Assembly: GCA_021824055.1 (NCBI GenBank)
Contig: JAKALV010000069.1
Coordinates: forward strand, 1-12,850
Direction: 5' to 3'
Origin: Acidobacteriota bacterium
GTDB taxonomy: Bacteria > Acidobacteriota > Vicinamibacteria > Vicinamibacterales > SCN-69-37
DNA: 12,850 nucleotides
Part shown: piece after piece, positions 7,504-12,850 of the stretch
How the letters are laid out: each line of letters starts with the position of its first letter
Position numbering within the stretch: the first letter of the stretch is position 1
The notes under the pieces: model-generated
Databases searched by the model: none
Seen by the model: only the letters and a program-made list of their open reading frames with translations
Told to the model about the DNA's origin: nothing
Made by a program: the position numbers and the translations under genes

Positions 7504-7881
7504 TCAGATGATCAGTACAGTGAGGAAGAGGTGTCGGTGGACGTGATGGGACGACGGCGGCACGGTGACGACCTGCGCCGCGGGCGTGTTACCGAGCACT
7601 TCGCCGGACCAGGACGGCAGCGCGACCGAGCTCAATGGCGCCGTCGCGATGCGCGCGGCCTCGGTCGGCACGCGCTGCCCGGCGTCGTCGGACATCCGGC
7701 AGCACGATTCGTTCATGACGGGAGCCGAGGCCGCGACCGCACTCCCCGCCACGACTTCTTGCGGGCAGCAATCGTGATTCGCCGCGGCCATGATCATCGA
7801 CGATGTTGTTCCGGCACACATCGCGATCGCGGGGGCCACAAGGACCACCATGACGACTGCGCTGACCAAACGGCGGAACAT
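7504..7881 (-). CDS. Small exported Cys/His-rich protein of the cus operon
   Basis: 125 residues; I do not recognise a named family. A strong signal peptide (about 1-22, MFRRLVSAVVMVVLVAPAIA) is followed by a Cys at 22 and two Cys pairs, HDCCP (36-40) and SCCRM (59-63). A low-complexity middle follows, then a His cluster HHVHRH (112-117) and a hydrophobic end, LFLTVLII. The soft Cys/Met/His ligand set, the export signal and the location just upstream of cusC suggest a periplasmic Cu(I)/Ag(I)-binding accessory protein; this is inference. Its layout resembles the protein at 9498-9878 in the divergent operon: signal peptide, two early Cys-His clusters, hydrophobic C terminus. GGGAG lies 15-19 bases upstream, rather far, so initiation may be weak. 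Reading-frame confidence comes from the signal peptide and the operon position. Confidence 0.7.
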   Translation of the reverse strand: MFRRLVSAVVMVVLVAPAIAMCAGTTSSMIMAAANHDCCPQEVVAGSAVAASAPVMNESCCRMSDDAGQRVPTEAARIATAPLSSVALPSWSGEVLGNTPAAQVVTVPPSSHHVHRHLFLTVLII

Positions 7882-7951
7882 CGGCTTCTACTTTACTCCC
7901 ATCAGCGACGATCCGCCAACGCGGCGCCCGCCACCACCCGACGCGATCACG

Positions 7952-8839
7952 CTAGCGTCTCAGGAGATCGCTGCTGATCCCGACGGTGACTCCGTACTTC
8001 GGGCTGGCGTTCGACAGCCCGATGGACGGCAGGACCGTCAGCGCCAGACGCTCTCCGAGTTTGACGCCCAACCCCGCGCCGATCGCCGCGGGACTCCCGA
8101 ACGCGGCCACGACCGCGGTGCTGCCCGCGGCAGAGGCAAGCGCGTAGTAGCGCCCGGCCAAGTGCCGGCCCACGCCGGCACTCCACAGCGCGACATTGCT
8201 GAGGTCGGCTCCGGCAGCCTTCCCGACCGCGAGATAGCCTCCCTCGACGTACATCCACCCGCCGTCGTAGCGCTTCCGAAGCGTGACCACTCCGGCGACA
8301 TCCGTCTTCCCGGTGCCGAGTCCGGCCGTGGAGTCGGCCGTCGGCAACTTCACCCTGGCGCCGACCACCACCTGCACACCGGAAAACGAGTGGTCCACAA
8401 CCCGGTAGCCCGCGCTGGCGACGACATCGCCCGGACCTGAGGCGCTGAAGGGCACGGCGGTTATCGTCCCCGGCGCCGTGCCGCCAGTCCATGGTCGACC
8501 CATCATTCCTCCGCCGCCCATCGGCATGCCGGCGCTTGGCGCGCTCGACATCGAGCCCTGCATCGGAATGAAGCCAGCCTGCGAAAGCGCGACGGTCCCG
8601 GAATCGACCTTCAGGAACGGAACCGTCACAGACAGTTCGAACCGCCGCACGTCAGCTCGCAGCACGACCGGCGCCAAGACGACGTGCGTCGTCTCAGTTC
8701 CGCCGAACGTCCCGGTCAACACACGAACGCTCGCGCCGGCAGAAACGGTCGTCTGTCCCAGCGCGGCCAGCGGTACTGTCAGGGCGATCGCACCGACAAC
8801 CGCCGCGGCAAGCAACGAGCGGCTCACTCGTTGCGTCAC
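7952..8839 (-). CDS. Outer-membrane beta-barrel protein with a Met/Gly-rich loop
   Basis: 295 residues. A signal peptide (about 1-29, ending AALGQ) is followed by alternating amphipathic strands to the C terminus. The central VVVGARVKLPTADS(x12)DVAGVVTLRKR segment (157-190) and GWMYVEGGYL (194-203) resemble the putative-transporter barrels grouped with phenol MetA-pathway outer-membrane proteins. Between two strands lies a Met/Gly/Pro-rich loop (about 92-120) with Met93, 97, 105, 107, 112 and 113, unusual for that group. GTG at 8839 overlaps the upstream stop by four bases (GTGA), indicating translational coupling to the Met-rich protein. An alternative GTG start four codons later would shorten only the signal peptide. 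The loop may bind Cu(I)/Ag(I) at the cell surface or in the periplasm (inference). The substrate is unknown, and true transport activity is not shown for this group. Confidence 0.8.
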   Translation of the reverse strand: MTQRVSRSLLAAAVVGAIALTVPLAALGQTTVSAGASVRVLTGTFGGTETTHVVLAPVVLRADVRRFELSVTVPFLKVDSGTVALSQAGFIPMQGSMSSAPSAGMPMGGGGMMGRPWTGGTAPGTITAVPFSASGPGDVVASAGYRVVDHSFSGVQVVVGARVKLPTADSTAGLGTGKTDVAGVVTLRKRYDGGWMYVEGGYLAVGKAAGADLSNVALWSAGVGRHLAGRYYALASAAGSTAVVAAFGSPAAIGAGLGVKLGERLALTVLPSIGLSNASPKYGVTVGISSDLLRR

Positions 8840-9300
8840 TTGATGCCCTTCATCGCCTGATTCATGTTCTTCAGCATCGACTCGAACGCCTTGCCCATCT
8901 TCTGGAAGTCGTCGCCCGCTTGCTGAAACGCCTTCATGGACGCCTCGTTGTGCATGAGATCCTGATTCTTCATCATCACGTTCATCTGGCCATGAAACTG
9001 ACGCATCTGATCGAACATCTGCTGCATCGAGCCCGACATCTGCTGGTGATCGGCCATCTGCTGATGCAACGCCGCAAAGTCCTTCGTCATCGTCGAGAGG
9101 TTGGACATCATCGTGTCGATATTCCGCATCATCTGATCGGTTGACATCGAACTCTGCATGCCCTGCATGCCCTGCATGCCCTGTCCCATGCCCTGGCCCT
9201 GGCCCATGCCCATGCCCTGTCGTGCACTGATCGGCGCGGCGAATACGGCGGCGGCAATGAGAGCCGCACCAAGTTGAAGTAGTTTCACTCTTGAGCGCAT
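8836..9300 (-). CDS. Met/Gln-rich exported protein with SilE-like HxxM/MxxH motifs
   Basis: 154 residues; 27 are Met, and Gln is also abundant. A signal peptide (1-27, ending PISARQ) is followed by a Gly-Met-Gln repeat (29-49) and a mostly helical remainder. Residues 79-88 read HQQMADHQQM, an uninterrupted H-x2-M-x2-H-x2-M series; HGQM (103-106), Met109/110 and Met116-His117 follow. HxxM/MxxH motifs are the silver/copper sites of SilE, so a periplasmic Cu(I)/Ag(I) sponge or chaperone is likely by analogy, although I see no overall SilE homology. There is no Cys. ATG 9300 was chosen because AAAGGA lies seven bases upstream and the signal peptide starts there; the frame is open to 9345 but adds only a basic tail. 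First gene of the - operon, coupled by GTGA to the barrel gene. Confidence 0.82.
   Translation of the reverse strand: MRSRVKLLQLGAALIAAAVFAAPISARQGMGMGQGQGMGQGMQGMQGMQSSMSTDQMMRNIDTMMSNLSTMTKDFAALHQQMADHQQMSGSMQQMFDQMRQFHGQMNVMMKNQDLMHNEASMKAFQQAGDDFQKMGKAFESMLKNMNQAMKGIK
9154..9222. repeat. Short tandem repeat encoding Gly-Met-Gln units
   Basis: On the + strand the unit TGCATGCCC occurs three times in a row near 9155-9181, followed by shortened CATGCCC/TGGCCC units to about 9222. The array lies within the Met-rich protein and encodes its GMGQ/GMQ stretch (residues 29-49). All unit lengths are multiples of three, so copy number could vary without breaking the frame, altering the number of Met ligands. 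Confidence 0.7.
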
Positions 9301-9497
9301 TAGCGTGTCCTTTGTCCTGAGTAGAGATCGAACGAATGGCTTCACTTATAGACCGCGAGCAGAAGGAGCAAGAACGGTGCCGCTGACTCTGAGGACGTTC
9401 GGGTACATACGGTAGGCAATCTCCGTCCCAGCTGCGTAGAACTTCGCACTATTGCTGAGAATTCCCCAAGACGTTTCCTTTGTGCTAGCCTCTTAAT
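9301..9497. promoter_or_regulatory. Divergent intergenic region between the two metal-handling operons
   Basis: This 197-bp stretch separates the - operon (start 9300) from the + operon (start 9498) and must hold promoters for both. It is visibly lower in GC than the flanks, as promoter regions often are. No recognisable CueR-, CsoR-, CopY- or CusR-type operator was found, and no regulator gene lies in the window. The + side shows no convincing -35/-10 pair; TTGCTG at 9452-9457 has no good -10 at the right distance. There is also no clear Shine-Dalgarno before ATG 9498. Confidence 0.6.
9345..9371 (-). promoter_or_regulatory. Candidate promoter for the - strand operon
   Basis: Read on the - strand, TATAAG (9350-9345) is a fair -10 element. 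TTGCTC (9371-9366) lies 15 bases upstream, and TTCTTG (9374-9369) lies 18 bases upstream as an alternative -35. A transcript would begin about 38-40 bases before ATG 9300. Spacing is not ideal and sigma factor use in this organism is unknown, so this is a weak prediction. Confidence 0.3.
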
Positions 9498-9878
9498 ATG
9501 CGTCGATGGGCGGCAGTCGCGGTTCTGGTGGGCGTCGTGTCAGCCCCCGGTCTGCGCATATGGTGCGAAATCGCTTGCGCCGCCGATGACATTCAGCCCG
9601 CCGCGAACGCGCAGTTCCCGCATTGCCACGAGTCGATGGCGCCAGGAGAAGGCCCGGCGATTCAGCAGGAAGATCAGTGCGGTGCCCACGGGCAGGACCC
9701 GGCCGTTGTCGCCGAACTCTCCTCCCACCGCTATCTTTCCTCGCCCGCCGCTCCGCATCAGACAGCCGGCCTCGTGGCGGCGGCTGCGCCATGCGTGGGC
9801 CGGCTGCTGTACGCCGCTGATCGTAGCGGCAGCATCTCGCCTCCGATCTCTCCCGGCAATTCCGTTCTTCGTATCTGA
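9498..9878 (+). CDS. Small exported Cys/His-rich protein, first gene of the copper-oxidase operon
   Basis: 126 residues; no named family recognised. The N terminus MRRWAAVAVLVGVVSAPGL is a signal peptide. Possible soft-metal ligands follow: Cys23 and Cys27 (WCEIAC), PHCHESM (41-47), CGAH (61-64) and Cys99. The tail is Pro/Ser-rich and ends NSVLRI. The layout resembles the small protein at 7504-7881, suggesting related accessory proteins, one per operon. With a multicopper oxidase 55 bases downstream, a periplasmic copper-binding or copper-delivery role is reasonable inference. No strong ribosome binding site precedes ATG 9498, and the start almost touches the intergenic region, so start confidence is moderate. 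The open frame, signal peptide and conserved-looking Cys/His spacing argue against a chance frame. Confidence 0.65.
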   Translation: MRRWAAVAVLVGVVSAPGLRIWCEIACAADDIQPAANAQFPHCHESMAPGEGPAIQQEDQCGAHGQDPAVVAELSSHRYLSSPAAPHQTAGLVAAAAPCVGRLLYAADRSGSISPPISPGNSVLRI

Positions 9879-9933
9879 ACGCCCGCCCCGCTCGGCAATA
9901 GTTCGTCGTTTCCATTGCTCTGTGAGGTGAGTC

Positions 9934-11136
9934 GTGTCTTCAAGTCGTCGAACATTCTTCCGTCAGTTTGCCCTGACGGCCGGTATCGCGTCCGCCGCGT
10001 CGCCCGCCGCAACCGCGGCGCTCGCGCCGGCGCCGCGCCCGGCCAGGACACCAGCCGTCGCGCCAACCGTCGCGGTTCCGGTGGTGACGCCGGACCTGCC
10101 GCGTCTGCCATTCGAACGCGACGGCGCCATCAAAGTGTTTCGCCTGCGCGCCGAGCCCGTGCGGACCGAATTCGTCCCGGGCCGCGTGGTCGATGCGTGG
10201 GGTTTCAACGGCAGCGTTCCCGGCCCCACGATCGAGGTCACCGAAGGCGACACCGTCCGCATCATCGTCGAGAACCGGTTGCCGGAGGTATTCGCGCCGC
10301 ATTGGCACGGCCTCGAGGTGCCGATCGCGATGGACGGCGTGCCGGGCATTTCACAGGATCCCATCGCGCCCGGCGGGTCGTTCACCTACGAATTCACGCT
10401 GCATCAGAACGGCACGTTCTTCTACCACTCGCACATGGCGATGCAGGAAATGATGGGCATGATCGGGCTCTTCATCATTCACCCGCGGGCCGCACATGCT
10501 CCCGTTGTGGATCGCGACTTCGGCATCATTCTTCAGGAATGGATGATCCATCCGAACAATACGGTGCCGAACACGCTATCCATGGAGTTCAACTGGTTGA
10601 CGATGAACGGCAAGTCGGCCCCGGCAACAACGCCGCTGATCGTGAAGCGCGGCGAGCGCGTGCGGCTGCGTTTCGTCAATATGGGCATGGACCACCATCC
10701 GATTCATCTGCACGGCAATCAGTTCGTGGTCACCGGCACCGAAGCCGGTCGCGCCGGCGGCCCGTTCACGTTCTTCGAGAACACCGTGCTTGTCGGCGTG
10801 GCGCAGGCCCGCGACGTCGAGTTTGTCGCGCAGTACGCCGGCGACTGGATGCTGCACTGCCATCTGCCGCATCACATGATGAACCAGATGGTGGCCATGG
10901 TTGGCCCGATGATGGTCGACCCCTCGCAGCCCTCCGCGACCGTGCCCGGCTATCCACAGGACATGTGGATGCCCATGGACGGTCTGGCCGGCAAGAAGCC
11001 GGAACTCTACGGCCTCCGAGAGAACTGGACGGGCGCGATGATGGGCATGATGACGCTCGTGCGCGTCGTCGAGCCCGACGTGTTCGCCAGGATCGAGCAG
11101 CTGCGCGCCGCCAAGACCACGGAGGCCGCGCGATGA
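9934..11136 (+). CDS. Tat-exported two-domain multicopper oxidase (type B arrangement)
   Basis: 400 residues. GTG start with GAGGTGA three bases upstream. The N terminus SRRTFFRQFALTAG is a twin-arginine signal, as expected for an enzyme exported folded with copper. All four copper motifs are present: HWHG (123-126), HSH (165-167), HPIHLHG (255-261) and HCHLPHHMMNQM (308-319). The type 1 ligands are His255, Cys309, His314 and Met319; the other eight His supply the trinuclear site. Only about 88 residues separate HSH from HPIHLHG, against about 300 in three-domain CueO, so this is a two-domain enzyme with type 1 copper in domain 2 only. It probably oxidises Cu(I) to Cu(II) in the periplasm, using O2. 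Met clusters at 168-176, 315-327, 344-348 and 369-373 recall the Met-rich Cu(I) sites of CueO. Overlaps the next gene by ATGA. The substrate is inferred from context; a general laccase is possible. Confidence 0.92.
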   Translation: MSSSRRTFFRQFALTAGIASAASPAATAALAPAPRPARTPAVAPTVAVPVVTPDLPRLPFERDGAIKVFRLRAEPVRTEFVPGRVVDAWGFNGSVPGPTIEVTEGDTVRIIVENRLPEVFAPHWHGLEVPIAMDGVPGISQDPIAPGGSFTYEFTLHQNGTFFYHSHMAMQEMMGMIGLFIIHPRAAHAPVVDRDFGIILQEWMIHPNNTVPNTLSMEFNWLTMNGKSAPATTPLIVKRGERVRLRFVNMGMDHHPIHLHGNQFVVTGTEAGRAGGPFTFFENTVLVGVAQARDVEFVAQYAGDWMLHCHLPHHMMNQMVAMVGPMMVDPSQPSATVPGYPQDMWMPMDGLAGKKPELYGLRENWTGAMMGMMTLVRVVEPDVFARIEQLRAAKTTEAAR

Positions 11137-12350
11137 CATGGCTGCTGATGCTGCTGCAGACGATGACAACTCCGGCCACGCCGGGGCTGGATCTCGCGTC
11201 GCTCGAGGCGCAAACGCTGACACGGCATCCGGCCATTCGCCGGGCGGAAGCGGATGTCGCGGCGGCCCGCCAGCGCGCCGCCCAGATGGGCGCGTGGCCC
11301 AACCCGGTGATCGGCGGCTCGACGGAAGAACTGCGGCCGCGCGAATCGCCGAGCGGATTCTTCGGGGGGTTCGTCCAGCAAACGATTCCGCTCGGCGGCA
11401 AGCTCGCCGCGTCGCGAGCGTTGGGGAACCGGGACGTGACGGTCGCGGAGGCCGCCCTGACGGCCGCGCGCCAGCAGGTCGTGGCCGGCGTCCGAGAACG
11501 TTACTACGCCGTGGTCGTCGCCGAGGAGCGGGTGGCGGTCATGACCCACCTGAGCGCGCTCGCCACCGAGAGCGCCGGGATTGCGAAACAGCTGCTCAAC
11601 ATTGGGGTCGCCGATCAGCCGGATGTCCTCACATCGGAGGCTGAGGCGGCCGTGGCCGGCGCCGAGTTGGAGGCGGCCGGCACGGCCCGGCGAGCGGCGT
11701 GGCAGCAATTGGCGGCCGCCGCCGCGGACGCTGCGCTCACACCGCAGCCGTTGGCTTCGCACATCAGCGATGCGCTGCCCGTATTCGACCGCGAGACAAT
11801 GCTGGCGCAAGTGCTGGCAGACAACGGCGCGCTGCGGGAAGCCGCCGACAGGGCCGCGTCGGCCCGCGCCGCGATCGACATCGAAAAGCGCGCCACACGC
11901 CCCGACCTGTTCTTGCGCGCCGACGCCGGGACCACCCGTGAATACAGCGGCGGGCGCCCCATTGGCCCGCAGTACGGCGTGGAGGCGGGCCTCTCGATTC
12001 CACTTTTCAATCGCAATCGCGCCGGCATCGCCTCGGCCACATCACGGGCCCTGGGCGCGGACGCCGTGGTGGACGAGGCGCGCCTCGATCTGACCGCGCG
12101 CTTCGCGGACGTGTTTGCCCGGTACGACAGCGCCCGGACCCTGGCGGAGACCTATCGCGGAACCGTGCTGCCGCGCGTCGAGCGGGCGTACGACCTCCAG
12201 TTGGCGAAGTACAGAGAGATGGCGGCCGCCTACCCCACCGTGCTGCAGGCTCAGCGGACGCTGTTCGAAATGACCGCTCAATACCTTGACGCCATGGATC
12301 GCGCGTGGATGGCGGCAAGTGCCCTTCGAAGCGCGCTCGCCGTTCGTTAG
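11133..12350 (+). CDS. TolC-family outer-membrane efflux protein (second channel)
   Basis: 405 residues. Two OEP repeats are visible. The first has RHPAIRRAEADVAAARQRAA (31-50), WPNPVIGG (55-62), IPLGGKLAASRA (85-96) and NIGVADQPDVLTSEAE (156-171). The second has RPDLFLRADAG (256-266), LSIPLFNRNRAGIA (287-300), a long helix and a final helix with YPTVLQAQRTLFE (367-379). It is clearly distinct from the CusC-like protein at 6135-7406 and lacks a pump or adaptor neighbour in the window. The start is fixed by ATGA overlap with the oxidase and by GGAGG seven bases upstream. The N terminus (MTWLLMLLQTMTTPATPG) is a short hydrophobic stretch without the usual basic residues, so the signal peptide is atypical. 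It may supply a second outer-membrane exit, or take the place that CopB/PcoB holds next to copper oxidases elsewhere (inference). Confidence 0.9.
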   Translation: MTWLLMLLQTMTTPATPGLDLASLEAQTLTRHPAIRRAEADVAAARQRAAQMGAWPNPVIGGSTEELRPRESPSGFFGGFVQQTIPLGGKLAASRALGNRDVTVAEAALTAARQQVVAGVRERYYAVVVAEERVAVMTHLSALATESAGIAKQLLNIGVADQPDVLTSEAEAAVAGAELEAAGTARRAAWQQLAAAAADAALTPQPLASHISDALPVFDRETMLAQVLADNGALREAADRAASARAAIDIEKRATRPDLFLRADAGTTREYSGGRPIGPQYGVEAGLSIPLFNRNRAGIASATSRALGADAVVDEARLDLTARFADVFARYDSARTLAETYRGTVLPRVERAYDLQLAKYREMAAAYPTVLQAQRTLFEMTAQYLDAMDRAWMAASALRSALAVR

Positions 12351-12366
12351 ACCTGAGGAGAGACCG

Positions 12367-12850
12367 ATGAAAGCAGCCAGAGCAATTGCATTTGCCATGA
12401 TCGTGGCGTCGCTGGTGATCGCACCCGCCGGCACTTCAGCGCGCCAGGCCGCCACCGAACTGTACACGTGCTCGATGCACCCGAACGTCGTCGACGCCAG
12501 AGCCGGAGAGTGCCCGGTGTGTTCGATGACGCTGAAGGCGCGCGCGATGAAGCCGGCGGAGGCGGAACTCGTCGCGTTCTTCAAAGCGTACGACGCGGCC
12601 TTCGTCGGCAAGAACATGGACACGCTCGCGTCGATGTACGCGGCCGAGACCACCGTCTTCGAAGGCGGAGGCATCAATGAGGGCTGGAGGAATTATCGCG
12701 ATACGCACCTCGGTCCCGAGCTGAAGAGCTTTGAAGGGCTCGAGTTCACGCACACCAACGTCGTGCCCCACCTGATCGGCCCTGACAGCGCATACGTGAC
12801 GGCCGACTACACCATCAAAGCCAGGACCGGTGATCGCGTCACGGCGGGCG
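12367..12850 (+). CDS. Exported heavy-metal-binding domain plus SnoaL-like protein (partial)
   Basis: 161 codons are seen; the gene runs off the window. A signal peptide (1-25, ending TSARQ) is followed by a heavy-metal-binding domain, LYTCSMHPNVVD(x6)CPVCSMTLK (32-57). It keeps the ligand pattern of the YTCPMHP family: Cys35, Met37, His38, Cys49, Cys52 and Met54. Ser replaces Pro at 36 and Gly at 53. From about 62, AELVAFFKAYDAAFVGKN, then TLASMYAAETTVFEG, then an aromatic strand region is a SnoaL/DUF4440-like (NTF2-fold) domain, cut before its last strands. GAGGAG lies six bases before the ATG and 16 bases separate it from the channel gene, so it belongs to the same operon. The metal domain normally sits on CusB or P-type ATPases; here it stands apart from the pump. 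Periplasmic metal sensing, capture or delivery is inferred; the role of the SnoaL part is unknown. Confidence 0.85.
   Translation, partial: MKAARAIAFAMIVASLVIAPAGTSARQAATELYTCSMHPNVVDARAGECPVCSMTLKARAMKPAEAELVAFFKAYDAAFVGKNMDTLASMYAAETTVFEGGGINEGWRNYRDTHLGPELKSFEGLEFTHTNVVPHLIGPDSAYVTADYTIKARTGDRVTAG

Noticed and set aside
9301..9345. N-terminal extension of the Met-rich protein to 9345
   Set aside because: The added 15 residues would cover the predicted -10 region; ATG 9300 has a ribosome binding site and begins a normal signal peptide.
9301..9497. CueR-, CsoR- or CopY-type operator
   Set aside because: Only partial matches such as GTACATAC were seen, with no proper dyad of the expected length.
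9915..11132. Long + frame upstream of and continuous with the TolC gene, giving an apparent 811-residue protein
   Set aside because: It overlaps the multicopper oxidase, whose copper motifs are all in the other frame. The upstream part is Arg-rich low-complexity typical of a shadow frame, and the TolC start at 11133 has its own GGAGG.
12042..12677. - strand open frame across the end of the TolC gene and the HMBD gene
   Set aside because: It overlaps two well-supported genes with proper ribosome binding sites and shows no domain.

Overview
This GC-rich Gram-negative window is almost entirely devoted to periplasmic and outer-membrane handling of copper and/or silver. Gram-negative architecture is clear: an RND pump with a periplasmic adaptor, two TolC-type channels, an outer-membrane barrel and many signal peptides. 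GC content, codon use and a convergent-gene spacer built from GTYCAAR-like heptamers remind me of Acidobacteriota (Vicinamibacteria-like) genomes. That placement is an inference of modest confidence, because no phylogenetic marker gene is present.

Layout. (1) Positions 1-142, + strand: the end of a cupredoxin-like gene. (2) Positions 143-341: a convergent spacer with a long imperfect inverted repeat, followed by a perfect 11-bp hairpin that encloses the stop codon of the next gene. (3) Positions 342-9300, - strand: a compact run, read from 9300 downwards. It holds a Met/Gln-rich exported protein with SilE-like HxxM/MxxH motifs; an outer-membrane barrel with a Met/Gly-rich loop (4-nt overlap with the previous gene); a small exported Cys/His-rich protein; cusC, cusB and cusA (14-nt gap, then TGATG overlap); and, 11 nt further on, a protein that joins two PH-like repeats to a C-terminal cupredoxin domain. 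(4) Positions 9301-9497: a 197-bp divergent intergenic region. (5) Positions 9498-12850, + strand: a second small Cys/His-rich exported protein, a Tat-exported two-domain multicopper oxidase, a second TolC-family channel (4-nt overlap with the oxidase), and an exported heavy-metal-binding-domain plus SnoaL-like protein that runs off the window.

How it may work together (inference). CusCBA would expel Cu(I)/Ag(I) from the periplasm; all three core methionines of the CusA metal site are conserved. The multicopper oxidase would convert Cu(I) to Cu(II). The Met-rich protein, the two small Cys/His proteins, the cupredoxin proteins and the HMBD protein are candidate periplasmic buffers or chaperones. 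The second TolC and the Met-loop barrel may be extra outer-membrane exits. The core parts are known. The accessory set is the less familiar part: SilE-like protein plus Met-loop barrel, PH-like/cupredoxin fusion, paired Cys-rich small proteins and HMBD-SnoaL fusion. No regulator, transposase, RNA gene or CRISPR array was seen.
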